Below, in pieces: positions 23,625-30,912 of a stretch of DNA of 64,000 nucleotides (its first letter is position 1; each line of letters starts with the position of its first letter). The stretch comes from Paucimonas sp. (GTDB taxonomy: Bacteria; Pseudomonadota; Gammaproteobacteria; Pseudomonadales; Pseudomonadaceae): assembly GCA_031253995.1 (NCBI GenBank), contig JAIRVG010000093.1, positions 108,161-172,160 of the forward strand, written 5' to 3'. The notes under the pieces were generated by a model. It saw only the letters and a list, made by a program, of their open reading frames with translations. It was not told the DNA's origin and did no database searches. Made by a program: the position numbers and the translations under genes.

Positions 23625-24055
23625 GGTGTACCTTCTATGTCGGTTGAAAAGGTCACCACTTCTCGCCGCTAAACGATGGGTGGCGACCGTGCGAGGGTTA
23701 GCAGACCGAGGACACAGAAACCCGGCGCACCACAGGGTGCCCACACGCACGGCCGCCATAAAGGCGTCGCTGATAGGTTATCTGTTTCCTTCGGACTGCT
23801 AATCCGGTCGTCAATACTGCAACGACCGGCGAAGACTAGGCAGGGTTTCCACAGGACGCAACCACCAGGCGGGGTCGGGGAGTATGCTTGGGAAATTGCC
23901 TACAAGAAAGTCGGAGATGGGTGAAGTTTCGTGGCGGAATGCGACAGATTTCTGAGGGCCTGGCAGTAAACCGTGTCAGGGCTGACAGGTGCTCGCCTTG
24001 AGTCTTGCAGCGCCCTTGAAATCGAGCGCTGCAAGGTTCAAGACAGGCATCGGCT
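23625..24055. other. intergenic region with nested inverted repeats upstream of the small gene
   Basis: 431 bp. On the minus strand, GGATTAGCAGTCCGA (about 23789-23803) and TCGGTCTGCTAACCC (about 23696-23710) can pair across about 80 nt. Before them is the inverted repeat CCGGTCGT (23804-23811) / ACGACCGG (23822-23829). I recall similar leader sequence ahead of other DUF6124-type genes. The hairpin GCAGCGC / GCGCTGC with CTTGAA/TTCAAG flanks near 23996-24043 could end the TonB receptor transcript. Confidence 0.4.
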
Positions 24056-26611
24056 TCAGAAGAACCGCGTCACACTCACCTTGGCATTGCGCCCCACGCT
24101 GTAAACATTGTCATCACTGAGCATCGGCGCGTAGTCGCGGTTGAACATGTTATCCAGGGTGAAATTCACCTCGGTGCCCTTCAGGTAAGGCTGCTGCGGC
24201 TTCCAGCTGGCGAACAGGCCCTGCACGTTGTAGGCCTCGTTGGCGCGATGGTTGAAGAAGGTGTCGCCCGACGCACTGCCCAGGTCGCCCGGGCCGTACT
24301 TGTCGCTGGGCAGGCGGTCGGTCTGGCGGACCCACAGGCCTTTCCAGCCCACCACCGCATCCCAGTCGGGAATCTTCACCCCCAGGCGCGCCACCCATTT
24401 CGGGGCCTGCACATCCTGGGCCCACACATCCGGACCCCACGGGTTGGTGTAGGCACCTTCATGTTTGCCGGTCATCCAGGTGTAGGACAGGGTGCCGAAC
24501 AGGTAGGTGGAATCGTAGAAGCTTTCCACCTCGAAGCCCTTGTAGGTCGCCCCCTTCAGATTGCGGTAGTTGCCGATCAGGTAGTTGCCACAGGTGTCGC
24601 TGATGTTGCCGCCGGTCACGTTCTGCGCCTGGCATTCGACCCCCAGGTTCTTGAAGATCTCGTCCTTGACCTTGTTGTGGAACAGGGTGGTGCGCACCTG
24701 CAGGTTGTCGTCGCTGGCGAACAGGCCGGAGAAGTCGGTGACGTTACCGGCACGCAGCGCGGTGATGCGTTCCGGGTCGAGGTTGCGGCTGGTGGCGCTG
24801 CGGGTGCTGGCCGCGCTCTGCACTTCGTACTGCTCGTCGATCACTGGGGCGCGCCAGGTCTTGGAGTAGTCGGCGAAGAAGGCGACATCGTCAGTGGTCC
24901 GCCAGAACAGCGACAGGCGTGGCGACCAGCCGGTGTAGGTCTTGGCACTGTAGTCATGCCCGGCTGAGGCGACGTTGTAGAACGGCGCATCGTTCTTCTC
25001 GCCGCGGTTGCGTACGTGGTCGTAGCGTAGCGACGGGGTGATGGTCACCTCGCCAACGGTGATGGCGTCCTGCACGTAGGCGCTGTTGGTGTCCACCTTG
25101 CCATGGGGCATGAAGTTCGGCTGGAAGTGGCCGTAGTTGTACCGCTCGGTGTTGTAGGTGGCCCCCGGCATCCACATGTCGGTTTCACGGGCGTGGCGGT
25201 GCAGTTCGACACCGCTGGTCAACGCGTGCTCCAGCCCGCCGGTGCTGAATTGCGCGGTGTTGCGCACTTCGAAATTGCGGTCCTTGTACTCGGTGTCCAT
25301 TTTCCGGCCGCCGGTGGCGAGCTGGAAGAAGGCGTTGGCCCCGCGTTCGTCGGTCTGGTCGACATCGGACTCCGAATAGCTCACCTCCAGGTTGACCAGC
25401 GGGTTGTCCACCGGCTGGTAGCGGTACTTGGCCGACCAGGTGGTGTCGACGGTTTCGCGCTGGGCGAGGTAGCGGCGTATGGCGTTCTTGTAGCCATAGC
25501 TGCCGATCTGCGCCTGGGTCGGCGGTGCCGAGTAGTTGGTCGACGAGTAGCGGGTCATGCGTTCGTTTGTCGAGCGCGAGTAGGACAGCGCCAGGGACTG
25601 TTCTTCATCGAGCTGGACATTCAGCTTGAACAGGCCGCCTTCCAGATCCTGGGCGCTGTCGGGCAGGCGCTTGGGGTTGATCGGGTACTGGTTGCGCGGG
25701 TCGGGCAGGGACGAGGCCAGCTTGAAGTCGTCGCCGTCGCGCTTGGTCAAGTAGATCAGGCCGTCGATGCGGCGGTCCTCGGTGCGGCCGAACAAGGCCG
25801 AGCTGTACACCTGCTGGTGGTCGTTGCTGGAATAGCCGTACTTGATCATGGCGCCGCTGTCGCGACCTTCCTGCAGCAGGTCCGGGGCATCCTTGGTGGT
25901 CATGTGCACGCTGCCGGCCAGGCCGGTGTTGCCGACGAAGGGCGAGTGCGGCCCTTTCTCCACCTCGATGCTCTTGATCAGCTCGGGCTCGATGAACATG
26001 GTGCCTTGCTGGTAGCGCTCGAAACCGGTCTTGGTGGCGCCGTCCACGGTCAGTTGTACGTCCTCGGCGTCACCCATGCCCCAGATGTTGATGTTCTGTC
26101 CGCCGGGCAGCATGGAACCGCCCATTTCGATGCCGGGCAGGGTGCTGAGCAAGGTGGGAACGTTGTTCGCCTGTTCGCGGTCGATGTCGCGCTGGGTCAG
26201 GGTCGAGCGGCCGACGGTGGCCGGGGTGACCTGCTGGCCGTCGCCGACGATGCTCATTGCGCCGAGCTGGATGCCGCTGTTGGCGTTGCCGGGCGGGGTG
26301 GTCTCGCTTTCCCTGGGACGCACCACGTAGGTACTGCCGACCTTGACCAGGGTGAACTGGCTGCTGGCGAGCAGGCGGGTGATCGCCTCTTCGGCGCTGA
26401 ACTCGCCGTTGAGGGCCGGGGCGGAGACGTTGCGCAGCAGCGCCTCGTCGAACAGCAGTTGCACCTTGGCCTGCTGCGCCACCTGGCTCAGCGAGGTGGC
26501 CAGCGGCTGCGCCGGCAATTGCAGTTGTACCGGCGCGGCGTGGGCCTGCAGGCTCAGGGCCAGGCAGGCGGCCAGCAACGTTGGCTTGGACGCTCGAAAC
26601 GCACGAAACAT
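24056..26611 (-). CDS. TonB-dependent receptor with STN domain, probably heme/HasR-like
   Basis: An 851-residue outer-membrane receptor. The ATG at 26611 gives a proper signal peptide (FRASKPTLLAACLALSLQAHA); the upstream in-frame extension is intergenic sequence. Domains in order: STN signalling domain (about residues 50-105, PAQPLATSLSQVAQQAKVQLLF), plug (about 135-260, VPTLLSTLPGIEMGGSMLPGG, IKSIEVEKGPHS), beta-barrel ending in the usual terminal Phe. The segment TWRAPVIDEQYE resembles the FRAP box of heme receptors, and overall it looks like HasR, but no hemophore gene follows. The STN domain and the FecI/FecR-type genes upstream show cell-surface signalling: ligand binding frees the ECF sigma factor to transcribe this gene. 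Confidence 0.85.
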   Translation of the reverse strand: MFRAFRASKPTLLAACLALSLQAHAAPVQLQLPAQPLATSLSQVAQQAKVQLLFDEALLRNVSAPALNGEFSAEEAITRLLASSQFTLVKVGSTYVVRPRESETTPPGNANSGIQLGAMSIVGDGQQVTPATVGRSTLTQRDIDREQANNVPTLLSTLPGIEMGGSMLPGGQNINIWGMGDAEDVQLTVDGATKTGFERYQQGTMFIEPELIKSIEVEKGPHSPFVGNTGLAGSVHMTTKDAPDLLQEGRDSGAMIKYGYSSNDHQQVYSSALFGRTEDRRIDGLIYLTKRDGDDFKLASSLPDPRNQYPINPKRLPDSAQDLEGGLFKLNVQLDEEQSLALSYSRSTNERMTRYSSTNYSAPPTQAQIGSYGYKNAIRRYLAQRETVDTTWSAKYRYQPVDNPLVNLEVSYSESDVDQTDERGANAFFQLATGGRKMDTEYKDRNFEVRNTAQFSTGGLEHALTSGVELHRHARETDMWMPGATYNTERYNYGHFQPNFMPHGKVDTNSAYVQDAITVGEVTITPSLRYDHVRNRGEKNDAPFYNVASAGHDYSAKTYTGWSPRLSLFWRTTDDVAFFADYSKTWRAPVIDEQYEVQSAASTRSATSRNLDPERITALRAGNVTDFSGLFASDDNLQVRTTLFHNKVKDEIFKNLGVECQAQNVTGGNISDTCGNYLIGNYRNLKGATYKGFEVESFYDSTYLFGTLSYTWMTGKHEGAYTNPWGPDVWAQDVQAPKWVARLGVKIPDWDAVVGWKGLWVRQTDRLPSDKYGPGDLGSASGDTFFNHRANEAYNVQGLFASWKPQQPYLKGTEVNFTLDNMFNRDYAPMLSDDNVYSVGRNAKVSVTRFF

Positions 26612-26703
26612 GAAAATCCCCCAGTACGGCCAAAGGCCAAAAAAAGACGGTGTCGACGGCGCAGTCGGGGAGGAAGACGCGGGGGAAAGAAAAACCCTCA
26701 CAT

Positions 26704-26722
26704 GCGAATGAAAAATATTCTC
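26704..26722 (-). promoter_or_regulatory. candidate Fur box before the TonB receptor
   Basis: The minus strand reads GAGAATATTTTTCATTCGC, 12 of 19 matches to the Fur consensus GATAATGATAATCATTATC. It lies about 95 bp upstream of the receptor start. Confidence 0.45.
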
Positions 26723-26772
26723 AGGGTTGTCCGGGGGGATTCGACATTGCATGCCGCAAGCACGCTGGCCAA

Positions 26773-26964
26773 CCTGTGGGAGCTGGCTTGCCAGCGATAG
26801 GGCCCTCACAGGCACTACAAAGCCTCCCGGCGTGAAAAAGCCCGCCGCCACATCACTGGGAAGGCAAGAACACCTTCTACCTGCTCAAGCCGATCATCCG
26901 TGCCAGGGCCGAGGCCTTGCACGAACGTTCAGGGCCTCATCGCTGGCAAGCCAGCTCCCACAGG
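26773..26964. repeat. inverted REP pair
   Basis: CCTGTGGGAGCTGGCTTGCC... at 26773-26798 and its inverse ATCGCTGGCAAGCCAGCTCC... at 26939-26964, 140 bp apart, the same family as at 13235, 54421 and 59130. A truncated third copy (CTCCCACAGGA) follows near 26973. Confidence 0.8.
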
Positions 26965-27035
26965 GACCGGGTTGCTCCCACAGGACCCCCCCGCTAAATC
27001 AATGAGTTATGTGCTAGATGAGCGCGCGGCGTGCC

Positions 27036-27989
27036 CTATTTGCCGCTGCGCTCGATGCGCAGCCGCCCATCCGCCAGCGCCACGGTCTTCACCGGCAGCA
27101 ACGCCGGCAAGGCATTGAGCAGGGCGTCGGGATCATGCACATCGAGGTTGCCGGACACCTTGTAGCCCGCCAGCGCCGGATCGGCCAGCACCACGGCGGC
27201 AGGACGGTACAGCGACAGCTCGTCCACCAGGCTGGCCAGCTCGCGGTTGCGGAACGACACGTGGCCACTGCGCCAGTCCGCCACTTCTGCATCGCTCAGG
27301 CGCTGCCGGGTCAGGTCGCCGCGGGCGAGGTTGTACACCACCCGCTCGCTCGCCCCCAGCAGCATCGGCTGGCGTCGCTCACCCGGGGTTTCGAACGCCA
27401 CCAGGCCATGGGCGACGCTGAGCACCAGCTCGCGCTGGCCGCGGCGCAGGTCGAATCCGGTGCCCACCACCCGCACCTGCGCGGTGCCGGCATCGACGAA
27501 CAGCGGGCGTTCCTTGTCCGGGGCGACCTCCAGGAACACCTGGCCTTGATCCAGGTGCACCATGCGTCGCTCGGCGGTGAAGTCGATACGCAGACGGGTA
27601 TTGGCATTGAGTTCGAGGCGGGTGCCATCGGGCAGGGTGACGCTGCTCGGCTGCCCGTCCTGGCTCGCCAGCTGACGCTGCAGCGGCGCCGAGGTGGTGC
27701 CCAGGTTGCCCGCCAGCAGGGCGCAGACCAGCGCCGCCGCCGTGGCCAGTGCCGGGCGCCAGTACGCCGGCTTGCGCGGTTGCAGGACCACCGGCTTGTT
27801 CAGTTCCTTGAGCGCTGCGAGGTCGTCCCAGAGTTGCTCGAACTGCTGGTAGGCCTGGGCGTGCCCGGGGTGTTCCAGCCACTGGACGAAGGCTTTGCGC
27901 GTGGCCCGGGACCGGTCGTTGCGATTGCGCGTGAACCAGCTCGCCGCCTGGGCGTCGACCGCACGGCTGTCCATGTCAGGTAGGGTCAT
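27036..27989 (-). CDS. FecR-family anti-sigma factor / signal transducer
   Basis: A 317-residue FecR-type protein that spans the inner membrane and links the TonB receptor to the ECF sigma factor. The N-terminal cytoplasmic part has the DUF4880-type motif DAQAASWFTRNRNDRSRATRKAFVQWL (about residues 12-38, in parts). A membrane helix follows (RPALATAAALVCALLAGNLG, about 77-96). The periplasmic FecR domain carries LPDGTRLELNANTRLRIDF and VVGTGFDLRR (about 115-185), and the end has the STN-like module LLNALPALLPVKTV. Its ATG overlaps the sigma gene stop by 4 bp (ATGA, 27986-27989). It should hold the sigma factor inactive until the receptor binds ligand. Confidence 0.9.
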   Translation of the reverse strand: MTLPDMDSRAVDAQAASWFTRNRNDRSRATRKAFVQWLEHPGHAQAYQQFEQLWDDLAALKELNKPVVLQPRKPAYWRPALATAAALVCALLAGNLGTTSAPLQRQLASQDGQPSSVTLPDGTRLELNANTRLRIDFTAERRMVHLDQGQVFLEVAPDKERPLFVDAGTAQVRVVGTGFDLRRGQRELVLSVAHGLVAFETPGERRQPMLLGASERVVYNLARGDLTRQRLSDAEVADWRSGHVSFRNRELASLVDELSLYRPAAVVLADPALAGYKVSGNLDVHDPDALLNALPALLPVKTVALADGRLRIERSGK

Positions 27990-28531
27990 TCCGGTTGCTC
28001 CGCAACGTTGTCACTGTCCAGGCGCTGCTTGCAGTACAGGAGTGCGGCGGCGATATGTTTCTCCACCATGCTGATGGAGATGCCCATGCGTTCACTGATC
28101 TGCGCCTGACTCAAACCTTCGAAGCGGTGCAGCATAAGGGCTTCGCGGCGTCGCGGCGAGAGTTCGGCAAGGACAATTTTCAGATGCTCCAGGCGTTGCA
28201 GGCGCTGCGCACCGGCCAGCGGGTCGGATCCGGGGGCCTCGCTGGGACGCTCGTCTTCCTTGGCCTCGACCTGTTCGTCGAGCACGTCGCCGCGCACTTT
28301 CTGCCGCCGCCAGTGATCGCGCAGCAGGTTGCGCGCCATCTGGAACAGGAACGCCCGCGGCTGCTCCACCCGGGCCTTGTCGCGGTAGCCGAGCCATTGG
28401 GTGAAGACGTCCTGGGTCATGTCCGCGGCATCGCTGGCGTTGTCCGTGCGCTTGCGCAGGAAATGCAGGATATCGGCGTAGAAGCCGTGGCAGGTGTCCT
28501 GCGCGAAGCGGTCGGGTTTGGGGCGCGGCAT
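27986..28531 (-). CDS. ECF RNA polymerase sigma factor, FecI type
   Basis: A 181-residue extracytoplasmic-function sigma factor of the iron-starvation group. Region 2 is DTCHGFYADILHFLRKRT... with DAADMTQDVFTQWLGY (about residues 35-50) and region 4 is LSPRRREALMLHRFEGLSQAQISERMGISISMVEKHI (about 118-155, cited by SQAQISERMGISISMVEKHI). It is the first gene of the sigma / anti-sigma / receptor set and should transcribe the receptor gene. An insert rich in Glu (EAKEDERPSEAPGSD) lies between the two regions. A Fur-box-like sequence stands about 50 bp before the ATG. It may be the HasI equivalent if the receptor is a heme receptor. Confidence 0.9.
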   Translation of the reverse strand: MPRPKPDRFAQDTCHGFYADILHFLRKRTDNASDAADMTQDVFTQWLGYRDKARVEQPRAFLFQMARNLLRDHWRRQKVRGDVLDEQVEAKEDERPSEAPGSDPLAGAQRLQRLEHLKIVLAELSPRRREALMLHRFEGLSQAQISERMGISISMVEKHIAAALLYCKQRLDSDNVAEQPE

Positions 28532-28578
28532 GCGAACTTTCCAGGAAGGTACCGGAGAGAAAGGTCGCGAATGTTATC

Positions 28579-28597
28579 GAGAATTATTGTTATTTGC
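28579..28597 (-). promoter_or_regulatory. candidate Fur box upstream of the ECF sigma gene
   Basis: GAGAATTATTGTTATTTGC, 12 of 19 matches to the Fur consensus (read on the plus strand; the site is nearly symmetrical). It is in a locally AT-rich patch 48 bp before the sigma ATG. Confidence 0.45.
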
Positions 28598-28623
28598 TAT
28601 GGGGTTTCACTATCGCATTGCCA

Positions 28624-29646
28624 TCAGCGCCGGCGTCGGGTGATGGCGGCGGGGGCCGGCACGTTGAGCTCGGCACGACCCAGGGGGTGGGTCGAGGCAT
28701 CGAAGAAATGCAGCACGGTGTCCGGCATTTCCTCGAAGATCCGCGCGTAATGCTGCTTCTGGCTGACGATGGCGGCTTCGCCCAGCGGCATGATCGACAG
28801 CGCCACGTGGGTCGGTCGCGCCTGCTGGATGGCGCGCAGCAGATGGCGGTCGGCGCGGTCCAGGTGGTGGCCGAAGATGCACAGGCCCTCGCCGTGGCTG
28901 GCCAGGGCGGCGTAGCTCCAGGTCAGGTAGTCGGAGCTGCGGATGGCGCGCAGCTTGTGGTCGCTGGTGCATTCGTTGACGAACAGCGGCACATCGCCCG
29001 GGGTGTTGATGGCGAAGCCGTCGAGCAACTGGCTGCCGCTGGCGGCGCGCAGGCGGGTGCCGCCGTCCTCGGTGCGCAGCAGGTGCAGGCCGCCGTGCAG
29101 GTAATGCAGGCGGGTGCCGGCGCCGTGGGTGCGGCTGACATCGAAGTGGCCTTCCTCGTCGAACAGCTGCTGGAAACCGCCTGGCGCCTGGCTCACCGCC
29201 CAGTGGCAGAGCAGGTCGTAGTTGCCGGAGAACACGCTGCGGTAGCTGCGCAGCTCGGCGTTGATCGCCGCCAGGGTGTCGGCGGGCAGCAGCTTCCACG
29301 GGATATGCACGCTGCGCACGGCGTGGATCAGCGCTTCCTTGATCGCGTAGTAGCGGTTCAGCGGCGCTGACGAGCCGATAGCCAGGGCGGCGTTGACCCG
29401 CACCGTGGTGTTGAGGGCGCTGAGCACCGGTTCGAAGAGTTCGCTGCCCAGGGACTTGAACAGCGCCTGGTCGCTGACCCCCAGCGGCTTGTTGCGCACC
29501 CGCTGGGCCAGTTCGAACAGCGAGAAATAGCTGAACGGCCGCCAGATCGCCCGGCTGGCGCCATTGCCCAGGAGCAGGCCGGTGCACGGATGGCGGGCGG
29601 CGAGGTCCGGCCAGGAGGCGAGGGAGGCGTCTAGTTCGGCGGGCAT
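28624..29646 (-). CDS. DUF4917-family protein (SIR2-like fold suspected)
   Basis: A 340-residue protein that I place in DUF4917. Near the N-terminus it has GLLLGNGASRAIWRPFSYFSL (about residues 24-44) and later FSGNYDLLCHW (about 140), FVNECTSDHKLRAIRSSDYLTW and GLCIFGHHLDRADRHLLRAI. This resembles SIR2-like nucleotide-binding proteins, where a GNG loop and a later H-x-H pair occur, but catalytic function is not proven. The ATG at 29646 is preferred; the frame stays open to an ATG at 29712 (362 residues) and both starts have weak ribosome-binding sites. It is divergent from glpQ. No membrane segment or signal peptide. Confidence 0.7.
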   Translation of the reverse strand: MPAELDASLASWPDLAARHPCTGLLLGNGASRAIWRPFSYFSLFELAQRVRNKPLGVSDQALFKSLGSELFEPVLSALNTTVRVNAALAIGSSAPLNRYYAIKEALIHAVRSVHIPWKLLPADTLAAINAELRSYRSVFSGNYDLLCHWAVSQAPGGFQQLFDEEGHFDVSRTHGAGTRLHYLHGGLHLLRTEDGGTRLRAASGSQLLDGFAINTPGDVPLFVNECTSDHKLRAIRSSDYLTWSYAALASHGEGLCIFGHHLDRADRHLLRAIQQARPTHVALSIMPLGEAAIVSQKQHYARIFEEMPDTVLHFFDASTHPLGRAELNVPAPAAITRRRR

Positions 29647-29760
29647 GGCGGGTCTCGTAGGAATCTGTTGCAAATCGGCAGGGCGGGACTTTAGCACGTC
29701 ACGGGTTGTCATCCGTCTCGGCGACTATGCTCTGGGCCGGTTTTCCAAGGAGACATTTCC

Positions 29761-30828
29761 ATGCGATTGAAGGACCTCTGCCTGGGCCTCGGCCTGTGTG
29801 CGCTGATGACCCCGGCGTTCGCCGAAAGTGGCGCGGCGCTGGCGAAAGCGCAAGACATCCCGTACCCGGCGGTGATCGCCCATCGTGGCGCTTCCCATGA
29901 TGCCCCCGAGTCCACCGCACCGGCCTACCAGCTGGCCCGCGACCTGGGGGCCGACTACCTGGAACTGGACCTGCAACGCAGCCGCGACGGCGTGCTGGTG
30001 GTGGTGCATGACGACGACCTGCGGCGCACCAGCGATGTCGCCGAGCGCTTTCCCGAGCGCAAGGACAGCCCGGTGAGTGCCTTCACCCTGGCCGAGCTGA
30101 AGTCCCTGGATGCCGGCAGCTGGTTCAACCGCGCCTATCCGGAGCGCGCGCGGGCGGCGTTCGTCGGGCTCAAGCTGCTGACGCTGGATGAGGTGCTGGA
30201 CATTGCCGAGGGGAGTCCGCTCCACAAGCCCGGTTTGTATATCGAGACCAAGGTGCCGGGGCAGTTTCCCGGGATCGAGCAGGACCTGCACAAGGCTTTG
30301 GAGAAGCGCGGCTGGCTCGACCGGCCGGGGCGCGTGGTGCTGCAGAGCTTCGACCGCGACAGCCTGGCCCTGCTGCACAAGGCCATGCCGCAGGTGCCGA
30401 AGGTGTTGCTGCTGTGGTTGGGCAAGGACCATGTGGAGCCGGCGCCGGGGCCGTCGTTCGCCGACTCCGGGGTCCGTGACAAGGCGGCGTACTATGCGCG
30501 CCAGCAACCGAAGGATCGTGCGGAATTCGAGCGCTGGCTCGACCTTGCCAAGGCGGCGGGGGCAATCGGTACCGGGCCGTCCGCGGCGCTCGCTGGTGGG
30601 GGCGAGCAGAGCTATGCCGACCTGGTGCAGCCGTGGATGAATGCGATGGCCCATGACAAGGGGCTGTTGGTGCATGTGTACACGGTGGATGAGCCGGTGG
30701 ATTTCAAGCGGGTGAGCGAGGCGGGGGTGGATGGGATCTTCACCAATCGTACTGGTGCGCTGCTGCGCTTTCACGGTCGGGCGGTGGGGAAGGACGAGGC
30801 TGCCCTGTTGAGTGAGAGCGGTTGGTAA
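29761..30828 (+). CDS. glpQ: periplasmic glycerophosphodiester phosphodiesterase
   Basis: A 355-residue GlpQ/GDPD enzyme that hydrolyses glycerophosphodiesters to glycerol-3-phosphate and an alcohol in the periplasm. It has a signal peptide (DLCLGLGLCALMTPAFAE). The GDPD core is clear: VIAHRGASHDAPESTAPAY (catalytic His about 41), ELDLQRSRDGVLVVVHDDDL (metal-binding E-x-D and second His), FTLAELKSLDAGSWF, LYIETKVPG and near the end GLLVHVYTVDEPVDFKRVSEAGVDGIFTNR (in parts). An AAGGAG ribosome-binding site precedes the ATG. The C-terminal codons shift to GGG/GCG-rich use, but the frame remains that of the family. Confidence 0.92.
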   Translation: MRLKDLCLGLGLCALMTPAFAESGAALAKAQDIPYPAVIAHRGASHDAPESTAPAYQLARDLGADYLELDLQRSRDGVLVVVHDDDLRRTSDVAERFPERKDSPVSAFTLAELKSLDAGSWFNRAYPERARAAFVGLKLLTLDEVLDIAEGSPLHKPGLYIETKVPGQFPGIEQDLHKALEKRGWLDRPGRVVLQSFDRDSLALLHKAMPQVPKVLLLWLGKDHVEPAPGPSFADSGVRDKAAYYARQQPKDRAEFERWLDLAKAAGAIGTGPSAALAGGGEQSYADLVQPWMNAMAHDKGLLVHVYTVDEPVDFKRVSEAGVDGIFTNRTGALLRFHGRAVGKDEAALLSESGW

Positions 30829-30849
30829 AACATCTCAGGTACTCGGCGT

Positions 30850-30890
30850 GGCAGGATTTGGGACCGCTTGCGCGGTCCTTCGCTCCTGCC
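30850..30890. terminator. bidirectional hairpin between glpQ and the SulP gene
   Basis: Inner perfect stem GGACCGC (30861-30867) / GCGGTCC (30872-30878) and outer stem GGCAGGA (30850-30856) / TCCTGCC (30884-30890). It stands between convergent genes; it may also be a REP-like element of another class. Confidence 0.55.
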
Positions 30891-30912
30891 GGATACCCAT
30901 GCTCATCGCGCT

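Larger units (their letters stand above)
26612..27035. other. intergenic region: Fur-like box, two REPs and a gene remnant
   Basis: 424 bp between receptor and anti-sigma genes. It holds the receptor promoter region with a Fur-box-like sequence (26704-26722), inverted REP copies at 26773-26798 and 26939-26964, and between them, on the plus strand from about 26858 to 26935, an open stretch that reads like protein (HWEGKNTFYLLKPIIRARAE) without start or stop context, probably a decayed gene end. Confidence 0.45.

Noticed and set aside
23676..23924. Plus-strand 82-codon ORF
   Set aside because: No ribosome-binding site, composition not coding-like; it overlaps the structured leader of the minus-strand gene.
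26612..26851. N-terminal extension of the TonB receptor
   Set aside because: Covers a REP and a Fur-like box; the proper signal peptide starts at 26611.
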